DNA from: Lachnospiraceae bacterium
GTDB taxonomy: Bacteria > Bacillota > Clostridia > Lachnospirales > Lachnospiraceae
NCBI GenBank assembly: GCA_949383255.1
Contig: CASJPF010000033.1
Coordinates: 1-40,282, forward strand
Reading direction: 5' to 3'
DNA: 40,282 nt
Shown: piece after piece, positions 1 through 8,053 of the stretch
Numbering within the stretch: position 1 is the stretch's first letter
Layout of the letters: each line of letters starts with the position of its first letter
Position numbers and translations under genes: made by a program
Notes under the pieces: generated by a model
What the model saw: only the letters and a program-made list of their open reading frames with translations
What the model was told of the DNA's origin: nothing
The model's database searches: none

Positions 1-73
1 GCTGCCTTAACCCACCGTCTAAAGCCAGTGGGATTGCGGTAGCCTTATTTTCAATAGACATTTGTTCATTCAT
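1..73 (-). CDS. N-terminal 24 codons of an unknown gene, cut by the window edge
   Basis: An ATG at 71-73 (minus) follows a GGGGA ribosome-binding site and opens a frame with no stop up to the window edge. The visible protein begins MNEQMSIENKATAI and is polar, with no signal peptide or membrane segment. It starts 19 bp after the stop of the FtsX-type permease, so it is probably the next gene in that operon. Too little is visible to assign a family; a peptide-system accessory gene is possible by context only. Confidence 0.55.
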   Translation of the reverse strand, partial: MNEQMSIENKATAIPLALDGGLRQ

Positions 74-92
74 AATATCTTCCCCTAACGCT

Positions 93-2645
93 TTATTCTG
101 TTCTCAGCCTAACAATAATACTTTCTTTCTCCAAACCTCTGCATAAAAAGTAAGGAACCATGATAGCGATAAAAATAAATATTGGACTGAGAGCCATTAT
201 TGGCAGCAATGTGAATCGAAATGTAAAAAACCAAATACTACAAGATACTACTTTTACTATTGAAAGCGATACAATTATTCCAAAAAGTATTGATAACAAA
301 ATTGTAGCAGCTGCATATACCAATCCTTCTGTAATAAGCATCGACTTTAACTGCTGGTCTGTCATTCCAACACTTTGCAACATAGCAAATTCTCCTTTTC
401 TAGTAAGTACACTTGTAAACATCGCATTAAAAAAGTTTACAATACCTATAAAGGCAATAATCCCTCCAAAAACACTCCCAATAATCACAAACGTATTTTT
501 TACTCCTGAAAATTCATCCAAATATTTTTTTTTGGAATCAAAATTCAAGAGGCTATTTGATTTAACATAATATTCTAACTTTTCCTGCATTTGTTGTATA
601 TTTTTTTCTCCTTCTTTACAATTAAATATATAAGAAACTGTTATAGGATTTTTTATATATTCAAAAAAAACTTCAGAAGGAATATATACATTTGTATTAC
701 CAGTATGTCTATCTGTATATGTGTTTTCTTTTATCAGAACCTTCGCTATTACTTCAAATTCACGGACATCAGTTTCTTGAAGATTTATCTCATCTGTTAC
801 ATCATAAAAATGAATTTTAATTTTGTCACCAACCTGAATAGGAATGTTTACTTCTGCATTTCCAAATCCATTATCCGGAATTCCTATAATGATACCTGAT
901 CCAGCTTTTAACTTATCAAAATCCAATACTCCTTCTAACAAATCCATAGATTGTAGTAAATAATCATCTGCTCCATATAAGTTAATCATTGGATATCCAT
1001 TCATATCCCTATTTGGTGAGGGCAATAAATCACTTTCGGCAGAAAACTGTTCTTCTAGTACCTGTGTCCCTATCAGCCTTCCCCCTTCCCCAAACTCTGG
1101 CTGGCTTTTTACATAATCAATATAGCTTTGTGGTATCCTATGTTCAGATTTACCAAACTGATACTGAAAATATTCCGTTGTAGAAATAATAAAGTCCTTA
1201 TCTAAAAAGTTATTTACATACGCTTCTTCGTCAAATCCATTTACAAGTGTAAATACGGAATTAAGCAAAACTGCCGCCAATGCTAAGGAAAAAATTACGA
1301 GCAGTGTCCTTTTTTTATTTCTCCCCAGATTTGCAATTGCCATACGATAAATTTTTCCACCATTGAGAGATTGTTTTTCTTTCTTTAATTTTTTACTCTT
1401 TCTGTCTACAAATCGCAAAGCTTCCAACGGTGATACCTTAGCAGCCGCCTTTCTTGGTATGCTGACACTAATATAAATTGTTATGAATGAAAAAAATGCT
1501 GCTCCTAAGAAAATAATTGGTATCGCTGTTATATGCACATGGTCTGCCGCATTGTATGCTGTTGACTGCATCAGCGCAGGAACCAGCAAAACCCCTAAAA
1601 AATACCCCAGAGCCAAACCAATTGGAATACCTATTGCCGCTAATCTATTAACCTGCTTTTGTAACAATCGTTTTAGTTGTTTCTCTGTTGTTCCTAGTGT
1701 TTTAAGCTGCCCAAAAAAGCGAATATCCTGCATCACTGATATCTGAAAAATATTGTAAATTATTAAATATCCTGCAACAAATATAAGTAGTATTACACCA
1801 ATCAATCCCACTATCACATTTGGATTATCCAAAGTTGCTGCAAATAAATATGCCGGGGAGATTCTGGCAATTACAAAATTTGATGCGTCCTTATCTGCTC
1901 CCATACCTTCCCATACATATCCAGACTCCTTAAGCATCTCTGTAATCTGCTCTGACAATTTCCTATCATCTTTAAAGTTGATATAAACTGTTACAATTCC
2001 TGAGTAATTCATATCTGTATCATAGGTATATGGAATATCATTTTTGTTCGCATTTAAATAGTCTTTAGAAACAATAATTCTATGGACATTTGAAAATTCA
2101 TCCTCATTCCAATATCCAGCTAAAATAAATTCCTGTGTTTTTAATTGGTCTTTCACGCGGTAATTTAACTGAATTGATGTGCCAATTTTTTTTTCAATTC
2201 CAAGTTCTTCTAAAAGTTTTGAATCTGTAATAATTTCTTGTTCTGTCTCCGGCAGATGACCATCTTCCAATTTATATCCAGCAAACTCTATTGCAGTGTT
2301 ATCCATATACCACATTTCATAACGTAAACCATTTAAACGTTCTTCTAATATTTCATCCGCAGCCAGTTTTGTATATGCAATTTTATCTATTCTTGGATTA
2401 TCTTTTACATTCTCATAAACTTCATCTGTTATATTGCTCAAAACAACTTGACCATCTCCACCCGCTTTTCGGATATTTTCTTGCTTTACTGTATTTAACA
2501 ACTCAAATCCCATCGTAAAAATCGTCGTAAATAAAACTGTAGTCAAAACAATTGCTATTATAGCAATAAAATTTCTATTTTTGTTTGATTGAAATATTCT
2601 ATTTGCTATTTTATTGATCACTGGTCTATTGTTATTACTAATCAC
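93..2645 (-). CDS. FtsX/MacB-type ABC transporter permease
   Basis: An 850-residue membrane protein with the layout of two-FtsX-domain permeases. It has an N-terminal TM helix near residues 20-45, a large extracytoplasmic domain, and a TM group near 275-400. A second TM helix follows near 445-465, then a second extracytoplasmic domain and a final TM group from about 705 to 840. Families of this kind export or sense peptides, or act on the envelope, with a separate ATPase. The ATPase gene lies 13 bp upstream. The start codon is GTG at 2645, chosen because a strong GGAGGGG site precedes it. The sensor kinase and regulator upstream point to antimicrobial-peptide response or immunity; this role is inferred, and no substrate can be read from the sequence. 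Confidence 0.85.
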   Translation of the reverse strand: MISNNNRPVINKIANRIFQSNKNRNFIAIIAIVLTTVLFTTIFTMGFELLNTVKQENIRKAGGDGQVVLSNITDEVYENVKDNPRIDKIAYTKLAADEILEERLNGLRYEMWYMDNTAIEFAGYKLEDGHLPETEQEIITDSKLLEELGIEKKIGTSIQLNYRVKDQLKTQEFILAGYWNEDEFSNVHRIIVSKDYLNANKNDIPYTYDTDMNYSGIVTVYINFKDDRKLSEQITEMLKESGYVWEGMGADKDASNFVIARISPAYLFAATLDNPNVIVGLIGVILLIFVAGYLIIYNIFQISVMQDIRFFGQLKTLGTTEKQLKRLLQKQVNRLAAIGIPIGLALGYFLGVLLVPALMQSTAYNAADHVHITAIPIIFLGAAFFSFITIYISVSIPRKAAAKVSPLEALRFVDRKSKKLKKEKQSLNGGKIYRMAIANLGRNKKRTLLVIFSLALAAVLLNSVFTLVNGFDEEAYVNNFLDKDFIISTTEYFQYQFGKSEHRIPQSYIDYVKSQPEFGEGGRLIGTQVLEEQFSAESDLLPSPNRDMNGYPMINLYGADDYLLQSMDLLEGVLDFDKLKAGSGIIIGIPDNGFGNAEVNIPIQVGDKIKIHFYDVTDEINLQETDVREFEVIAKVLIKENTYTDRHTGNTNVYIPSEVFFEYIKNPITVSYIFNCKEGEKNIQQMQEKLEYYVKSNSLLNFDSKKKYLDEFSGVKNTFVIIGSVFGGIIAFIGIVNFFNAMFTSVLTRKGEFAMLQSVGMTDQQLKSMLITEGLVYAAATILLSILFGIIVSLSIVKVVSCSIWFFTFRFTLLPIMALSPIFIFIAIMVPYFLCRGLEKESIIVRLRTE

Positions 2646-2658
2646 TGCTGCCCCTCCA

Positions 2659-3330
2659 TTAACGCTCTACAATTTTGCCATCCTCAATATAAATAATGCG
2701 ATCTGCCATCTGTGCTATTTGCATATTGTGCGTTATCATAATTAATGTCTGGTTCAACATATGAACAGATTCCACCATCAAACCCAATACTTCTTGGCTT
2801 GTATTACTATCTAAATTTCCTGTTGGTTCATCTGCTAAAATAATGGAAGGATTACTTGCTAATGCCCTAGCAATCGCAACTCTCTGTTGCTGTCCACCAG
2901 ATAATTGTGATGGTAATGCAAATTTTTTCTCAGATAAATGCATAATTTTTAATATATTGGTTATATATTCCTGATTTGGTTCCCGTCCATCTAATTCAAG
3001 TGGCAAAGTTATATTTTCATATGAATTTAAAACAGGCACTAAATTATAATTTTGAAAAATAAATCCAATCTGCCTTCTTCTAAAAATTGTCAGCTCATCC
3101 CTATTTAAAGTTCCAAGCTCACTCCCTTCCACAATGACTTTTCCACTCGTTGGATTATCCAATCCCCCCAACATATGCAACAGTGTAGATTTCCCACTTC
3201 CAGAAGCACCTACCACTGCCACAAATTCACCTTTTTTTACTGATAAATCAATTCCATCTAGTGCTTTTGTCAGAGTGTTTCCTTCTCCATAATATTTTTT
3301 TAACTCTCTTGTCACTAAAATATCTTCCAT
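2659..3330 (-). CDS. ABC transporter ATP-binding protein (MacB/LolD/BceA type)
   Basis: A 223-residue ATPase of the lipoprotein/antimicrobial-peptide exporter class. Walker A is GASGSGKS at residues 41-48. The signature LSGGQQQRVAIARAL and Walker B ending ILADEPTGNLD follow, and the switch histidine lies in ITHN near the C-terminus. Length is typical for the family. It sits directly before the FtsX-type permease and after the sensor kinase, so the pair almost certainly forms one transporter. A hairpin at 3376-3422 separates it from the kinase gene and could lower or regulate expression of the transporter pair. Confidence 0.92.
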   Translation of the reverse strand: MEDILVTRELKKYYGEGNTLTKALDGIDLSVKKGEFVAVVGASGSGKSTLLHMLGGLDNPTSGKVIVEGSELGTLNRDELTIFRRRQIGFIFQNYNLVPVLNSYENITLPLELDGREPNQEYITNILKIMHLSEKKFALPSQLSGGQQQRVAIARALASNPSIILADEPTGNLDSNTSQEVLGLMVESVHMLNQTLIMITHNMQIAQMADRIIYIEDGKIVER

Positions 3331-3375
3331 ATTTTCCCTCTTTCTTTTTTGTATCTATAATATAAAACAAAAATG

Positions 3376-3422
3376 TCACTTAAACCTCTCCAAAACATAT
3401 CATTTTTGTGAGATTTAAGTGA
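3376..3422 (-). promoter_or_regulatory. Hairpin between sensor kinase and ABC ATPase genes
   Basis: Inverted repeat with arms TCACTTAAACCTC (3376-3388) and GAGATTTAAGTGA (3410-3422), matching except for one G-T pair. In the minus direction a T-rich stretch follows. It starts just after the kinase stop codon. It may be an intrinsic terminator or attenuator; because the outer arms form a dyad it could also be an operator for the response regulator. The sequence does not decide between these. Confidence 0.55.
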
Positions 3423-3425
3423 TTT

Positions 3426-4454
3426 TCAATCATTTGACAAATATATAGAAAATTTACTTCCTTTTCCACATACAGACTGTACACTGATACCCCCCTTTTC
3501 CATACTGAGTATCTGTCTTGCTAAATATAAGCCAATACCTACTCCTGCCTTATCTCTCACATTCTTTCCCCTGTAAAATCTTTGAAATATTTTTGGTATT
3601 TCATCCTGTGAAATTCCTATTCCTGTGTCCGAAATTTCTATCAGCGTATATATTTCATAACGTTTCACTGAGACAGTAATGTTTCCATGCTCTGGTGTAT
3701 ATTTAACAGCATTGTCTAATACATTTTCCAAAACTTCACCTGTCCATTTACGATCATGCAAAGCAGTGAGTTCTTCCCCACATTCCACACGAATCATAAT
3801 ATCTTTTTCTGCTGCTTTTATTGCAATACTTCCCAATACTCCAGCTAATGTTTCTTGAATAGATAACACTTGCGGAGACAATAAAAATATTCCCACTTCA
3901 AGCCTGGACATTTTTAATAAATTATCCATTAGAAAATCTAGCTTATCAATCTGTTCTAATAAAATTTTTAAGTAGGAGGCTCTCTTCTCATCGGATAAGT
4001 TATTTTTTTGAAGTGCAGTGGTGTAGAGTACTGCATTTGCAATTGGTGTTTTCACTTGGTGTGCGATATCCGATACCAAACCCTGTAGAATTTCTTTATC
4101 CCGTTTTGCTTCCCCGATTACCCTCTCCATATGATCACACAATCTTGCCAATTGCATTTGACTTTTACTCAATAAAGAATCGTGATATTTAAAAAATTTT
4201 TGCATTTTACCTTCTTGTATTATTTGGGTAATATTTTTTTCCAAAATATCAGAATACGTTTCAACTTCTTTAATCAATTGTCTGCCAATCAATCCATTTA
4301 ATAAAATGGTTAATATGTATAGTCCATATAAAAAAAAATTTGCTCTACTGTGTAAAATAAAAGATATAACCCCTGCTACTATAATAAATACACCATTACC
4401 ATAATTTCTAATTCTCATTAATGTATTCGTTGAAATCTTGGTTTTATTCCTCAC
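3426..4454 (-). CDS. Sensor histidine kinase with two TM helices and no large sensor domain
   Basis: A 342-residue kinase with two TM helices (about 20-36 and 41-57) and almost no extracytoplasmic loop, then a HisKA/HATPase module. The H-box is DIAHQVKTPIAN with His132. The N-box is ENVLDNAVKYT (243-253), G1 is DTGIG (276-280) and G2 is GVGIGL (304-309). Short intramembrane-sensing kinases of this shape often depend on a partner ABC transporter for signal input, which fits the ABC pair encoded downstream. GTG start at 4454, overlapping the end of the regulator gene by 11 bp, with a GAGGGA site, so the two are translationally coupled. Confidence 0.9.
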   Translation of the reverse strand: MRNKTKISTNTLMRIRNYGNGVFIIVAGVISFILHSRANFFLYGLYILTILLNGLIGRQLIKEVETYSDILEKNITQIIQEGKMQKFFKYHDSLLSKSQMQLARLCDHMERVIGEAKRDKEILQGLVSDIAHQVKTPIANAVLYTTALQKNNLSDEKRASYLKILLEQIDKLDFLMDNLLKMSRLEVGIFLLSPQVLSIQETLAGVLGSIAIKAAEKDIMIRVECGEELTALHDRKWTGEVLENVLDNAVKYTPEHGNITVSVKRYEIYTLIEISDTGIGISQDEIPKIFQRFYRGKNVRDKAGVGIGLYLARQILSMEKGGISVQSVCGKGSKFSIYLSND

Positions 4455-5145
4455 TACTTCCCTCTCCTATCCATGTATACCCCATTCCATAGATTGTTTT
4501 TATATATTTATGCTTTGCATCTTCAAGTTTACCTCTCAGCCTATTAATACACACTGTCAATGCATGTTCATCTACATAGTACTCTCTTTCGTTATCCCAT
4601 AATTTTTCTAACAGCATACGTCTTGTTAAAACTAAATTTCTATTATTAATTAATAGTTTTAATAATTTAAATTCGAAAGAAGTTATCATCACTTTTTCAT
4701 TTTCTTTAATAATTTGCAAACTCTCGAAATCAATGGTAATATGCCCATCCGTCCAAATGTCCCTTTTGCTGTATTTTCCATAACGTTGCAACACCGCCGC
4801 AATACGACATTGGAGCACAGAAACACTAAAAGGTTTTTTAATATAATCATCCGCTCCCGAAGCAAAACCTCTTACTTCATCTATTTCCATATCTCTTGCC
4901 GTCAAAAATAAAATTGGAATACTTTTTATGTTTTTCATTTTCTGACAGACCTTAAAACCATCCATATCAGGTAAATTTATGTCTAACAAAATTAAATCAA
5001 TTTTTATTTTTTTTAATTTTTCAATTGCTTCTGCCCCTGTCTGGGCACTTTCAATCTCATATCCACAATTCTCCAAGTTAACCGCAAGCCCACTTGACAA
5101 TACTGGATCATCCTCAACAATTAAGATTTTATTCATTTCAAACAC
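4444..5145 (-). CDS. OmpR/PhoB-family response regulator
   Basis: A 233-residue regulator. The receiver domain (about 4-118) has the acidic pair in VEDD, phospho-acceptor Asp55 in LLDINLPDMDG, the conserved LTAR threonine and the KKPF lysine. A winged-helix DNA-binding domain (about 130-228) ends with the usual YIKTIYGMGYTW strand. The kinase gene overlaps its 3' end, so they form a two-component pair. A GTG start at 5145 after AGGAAA is used here; an in-frame ATG at 5136 is also possible. It probably controls the flanking transporter genes. Confidence 0.92.
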   Translation of the reverse strand: MFEMNKILIVEDDPVLSSGLAVNLENCGYEIESAQTGAEAIEKLKKIKIDLILLDINLPDMDGFKVCQKMKNIKSIPILFLTARDMEIDEVRGFASGADDYIKKPFSVSVLQCRIAAVLQRYGKYSKRDIWTDGHITIDFESLQIIKENEKVMITSFEFKLLKLLINNRNLVLTRRMLLEKLWDNEREYYVDEHALTVCINRLRGKLEDAKHKYIKTIYGMGYTWIGEGSSEE

Positions 5146-5209
5146 TCACTTTCCTAGAACTCTTTGCTGTCAATTATATCAAATCTTAACTTTTTTGGAT
5201 AGATTCAAG

Positions 5210-6835
5210 TTAAAATGTAATAATTTTATTACATACTGATAATAATTCTCTTCGATGTGTAACAATAAGAACTGTTTTATCTGCCAAATATTCTTTTACA
5301 ATACTGCAAAAATTTTTTTCACTTTCCAGATCCATAGCCGCTGTTGGTTCATCTAAAATATATATTAATTTATCTTGTAAAAGACTACGTATTAATGCTA
5401 ATTTTTGAGCTTCTCCTCCAGATAAATTTCCCCTATTTTCCGTAAGTTTCGTATTTAATCCATCTGGAAATTTTTCTAACGACACTCCTAGTTTCTCCAT
5501 AAATTCAAACATTCTATTTTGTTTCTCCTCTGAATCAATTTCCATAACATTTTTTAAGGTTCCATAAGGTAGGAAGCATTCCTGAGGAACAACTGTTACA
5601 TTTCGTTTAATGCTATCATAGCTAATATTGTTTATTGGAATTCCGTCAAAATAAATCATTCCTGACTGAGGCACACATAATTTAGAAAGCAATTTAATTA
5701 ATGTAGACTTACCACTACCATTCTCGCCAATAATTCCAATTGTTGATTTTTCTGGAATTTCCATTGTTAAATTTCGTAATATCCATTTTTCTTTATACTT
5801 AAAACTTACATCAACAATATTTATCTTCCCTTTTGTAGATATCCAATCTATCTCCCCAACTCGTATTGAATCTTCATTTTCTAAGATTTTAAGAACCTTT
5901 TCTATCATTGGCTTTGTATTTTTTATATTGATATATTCTGTTCCCAAAGTTACAATCGGTCCATATAGTCTCTGTATATAAATAGTCAAAGAAAATAAGA
6001 CTCCGATACTTAATCTTCCTTTTAAAACTTCACTCGCTCCTATTGCCAATACCACAAGTATTCCAAAAACATTAAATAGCATACCAATTAACTGCGCAAT
6101 AGTTACCCTTTTTGTCTGTAAAATAAATTGCTGTATCACACTTCTATTTTTTGTATCAAAACGTGTTCTTTCTAATGCAGTTAGATCTGTCATTTGAATT
6201 GTAGAAATATGATTAAGCGTTTCATTTGTAATACTCGAAAGTTCTCCCATTCCTAGTCTTAATTCAGACATACCATCTTGAATGTTGTCACCAAATTTTT
6301 TTTGTATATTTGCAAATAAAAACGCCATAAGCAAAATAATAAGTCCTAATACAGGATTAATAATTAAAAGTACAATAGTAATTCCAGCAGCAACAAAAAA
6401 ATTAATCATTAAATTACTTATTGTGGAAGTCAACAAATTTTGTATATTATCAATATCATTCTCCAGCACTCTCAATACATCGCCAATTTGATACTTCATC
6501 CAAAACTTTAGATTTCTTTCCAATAATTTTTCAAACATAGTATGTTTGATATTATATACTATTTCTTGTGTAAACTTATAAAAACTAATCTTCTGCAAAT
6601 ACTGAAATAAAATCATTAGTAGTCCGCATATTAACATTGCATTACAATAGAAAAATATCTTTCCTATATTGCAACTTTTAATCCCTTCGTCAATAATTAA
6701 ACTAATAAATCCTGGAAAAGCAAGAGAAAATATAGTATATAGTACCATAAAAATAAGGCACTTCATCTGTTTCAATATATATAATTTTATTGGCATCTGA
6801 AGCATAGTATTGATTTTCTTAATATAATCTTTCAT
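5210..6835 (-). CDS. ABC exporter with fused membrane and ATPase domains
   Basis: A 541-residue half-transporter. The type I exporter membrane domain spans about residues 15-300. The nucleotide-binding domain has Walker A GENGSGKS, signature LSGGEAQ, Walker B YILDEPTAA and the switch histidine in VTHRRE. There is no N-terminal C39 peptidase domain, so if it exports a peptide it does not cleave the leader itself. It is the first gene of the minus-strand cluster, 64 bp before the regulator. Bacteriocin or lantibiotic export is possible, but no precursor or modification gene is visible in the window. Confidence 0.85.
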   Translation of the reverse strand: MKDYIKKINTMLQMPIKLYILKQMKCLIFMVLYTIFSLAFPGFISLIIDEGIKSCNIGKIFFYCNAMLICGLLMILFQYLQKISFYKFTQEIVYNIKHTMFEKLLERNLKFWMKYQIGDVLRVLENDIDNIQNLLTSTISNLMINFFVAAGITIVLLIINPVLGLIILLMAFLFANIQKKFGDNIQDGMSELRLGMGELSSITNETLNHISTIQMTDLTALERTRFDTKNRSVIQQFILQTKRVTIAQLIGMLFNVFGILVVLAIGASEVLKGRLSIGVLFSLTIYIQRLYGPIVTLGTEYINIKNTKPMIEKVLKILENEDSIRVGEIDWISTKGKINIVDVSFKYKEKWILRNLTMEIPEKSTIGIIGENGSGKSTLIKLLSKLCVPQSGMIYFDGIPINNISYDSIKRNVTVVPQECFLPYGTLKNVMEIDSEEKQNRMFEFMEKLGVSLEKFPDGLNTKLTENRGNLSGGEAQKLALIRSLLQDKLIYILDEPTAAMDLESEKNFCSIVKEYLADKTVLIVTHRRELLSVCNKIITF

Positions 6836-7346
6836 TTTTATCCCTTAGAATATCTCCACTAATACAATTGGCTATTTTTTTAAGAGTACATTATTACCCC
6901 AACAGGTGAAAATAACTTGTTATTTCATTATTTGAAATTTCATTTATAAGAAGCTGTACGAAAATAAATAATACAAATTACACAGAATATTTCTTTGAAG
7001 ATGTATGTTAAAAAATGTAGGCGTAACAGACTACGACCAGGCTTTTTGACATGCACAATCAGAGAAATAGACAATTCAAGATGTGTCAGTTATTTTTCTG
7101 CAGATCCTAAAGAAAATGATCGCAAACTTAAAAACTGTATGAAAATGATTTATGACTATAGCAAAAAATAAATGTCTTGCTGCAAGAAACAAGATTACAA
7201 GTATAATAGGCTGCGTCAAGATTATCTGATGCAGTAGATAATCATTTTAACAAATCCAGATCATAAGTTACTAATTGACAATTCCTTAGAATCAATGTCA
7301 TACTTCCATGAAATACAATAACATAAAATTATCACAAAAATCTCTC
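6836..7346. other. Non-coding interval with MITE copy A and short dyads
   Basis: This stretch holds the likely promoter region of the ABC exporter. It contains a dyad at 6910-6925 (AAATAAC, 2-nt gap, GTTATTT) that could be an operator. A 158-bp foldback element follows (listed separately), then a small perfect stem at 7220-7243 (GATTATCT/AGATAATC). I found no convincing gene in it. Confidence 0.5.
6950..7107. mobile_element. Foldback MITE, copy A
   Basis: A 158-bp imperfect palindrome flanked by the direct repeat TAA (6947-6949 and 7108-7110). The left end begins GAAGCTGTACGAAAATAAAT and the complement of the right end begins GGATCTGCAGAAAAATAACT. The inner arms carry the ATTTCT/AGAAAT and CAAAAAGCC motifs found in copies B (14794-14952) and C (26069-26162). 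Size, terminal inverted repeats and 3-bp target duplication fit a non-autonomous transposable element; no transposase is present. Confidence 0.75.
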
Positions 7347-7373
7347 TTAATTATAATATTTTTGAGAGATTTT
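7337..7373. terminator. Intrinsic terminator, possibly bidirectional
   Basis: Perfect 10-bp stem AAAATCTCTC (7337-7346) and GAGAGATTTT (7364-7373) with a 17-nt loop. It overlaps the stop of the small minus-strand ORF at 7347-7616 and would terminate transcripts coming from it. Confidence 0.65.
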
Positions 7374-7616
7374 CAATATTGCTTCTAAAAAATTTACCTT
7401 TCCTATGTGTTTATACAATCTTTCAGGGCTTCTCCGAACATCTACACAAAATGATTTCTCAAAAAATACTGTCAATCTATTTAATATTTGATTCTTAATA
7501 TTTATGATAAATGAAAATCGCTCCGAATCGTTGCTATGAGCGACTTCCCTGCCCATGAAAAGTAACGATATCATTACTCCATATGGAAAATCATCAAACT
7601 TCAATTGACTTCTCAA
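7347..7616 (-). CDS. Small unknown ORF divergent from blaI
   Basis: An 89-codon frame with a TTG start, no clear ribosome-binding site and no family I recognise. The translation has basic and hydrophobic segments, including a stretch RRSPERLYKHIGKVNFLEA. A terminator stem follows its stop directly, which suggests a transcribed unit. However, its 5' end overlaps the -35 box of the plus-strand blaI promoter. It could be the surviving 3' part of an older gene. Low confidence as a functional gene. Confidence 0.3.
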   Translation of the reverse strand: MRSQLKFDDFPYGVMISLLFMGREVAHSNDSERFSFIINIKNQILNRLTVFFEKSFCVDVRRSPERLYKHIGKVNFLEAILKISQKYYN

Positions 7617-7660
7617 ATTTTCTGCTCTATAATATATTACATTAGTAATAATTAAGGAGG
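7605..7660 (+). promoter_or_regulatory. blaI-blaR1 promoter, BlaI operator O1 and ribosome-binding site
   Basis: The -35 box TTGACT (7605-7610), a 17-bp spacer and -10 box TATAAT (7628-7633) make a near-consensus housekeeping promoter. Directly downstream lies a 16-bp dyad TATTACATTAGTAATA (7635-7650), covering the expected transcription start, so bound BlaI would block initiation. AAGGAGG (7654-7660) precedes the blaI ATG at 7670. The same dyad core recurs twice upstream of the PBP gene. Confidence 0.85.
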
Positions 7661-7669
7661 TTTCTGCGA

Positions 7670-8041
7670 ATGAAATGTTTGCCCCAAATTTCAGAGGCTG
7701 AATTTGAAGTCATGAAAATCATATGGAAGTACGCACCCATAAGCACAAATGAAATAACAGATCATTTAGTAAAAACGACTACATGGAGTCCGAAAACAAT
7801 ACAGACATTAATAAAACGGCTAGTGACAAAAGGTGTTCTTTCCTATGAGAAACAAAGCCGTGTATTTGTCTACACACCGCTTTTCGACGAGGCGGAATAT
7901 ATAGGGCAGGAAAGCAATACCTTTCTTAACCGTTTTTATAATGGTAATATTACGGCTATGGTGTCTGCCTACATTGACAATGAAAAACTATCAAAGACAG
8001 AAGTTGATGAACTTCGTTCTCTTTTATCCAGAAATCAATAG
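7670..8041 (+). CDS. blaI: BlaI/MecI-family repressor
   Basis: A 123-residue repressor of normal family length. It has the N-terminal winged-helix domain, with the family's ISEAEFEVMKIIW start and the recognition-helix region WSPKTIQTLIKRL, followed by a helical dimerisation tail. BlaI/MecI proteins repress beta-lactam resistance genes and are removed by proteolysis after BlaR1 senses the drug. It is followed 12 bp later by blaR1 and has its own operator overlapping the promoter, so it is very likely autoregulated. Matching dyads upstream of the PBP gene indicate a second target. Confidence 0.93.
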   Translation: MKCLPQISEAEFEVMKIIWKYAPISTNEITDHLVKTTTWSPKTIQTLIKRLVTKGVLSYEKQSRVFVYTPLFDEAEYIGQESNTFLNRFYNGNITAMVSAYIDNEKLSKTEVDELRSLLSRNQ

Positions 8042-8053
8042 GAGGGCATCGAC

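Noticed and set aside
7001..7171. 56-codon plus-strand frame starting inside MITE copy A
   Set aside because: It has no ribosome-binding site, and its first two thirds are the palindromic element, so the frame is most likely accidental.
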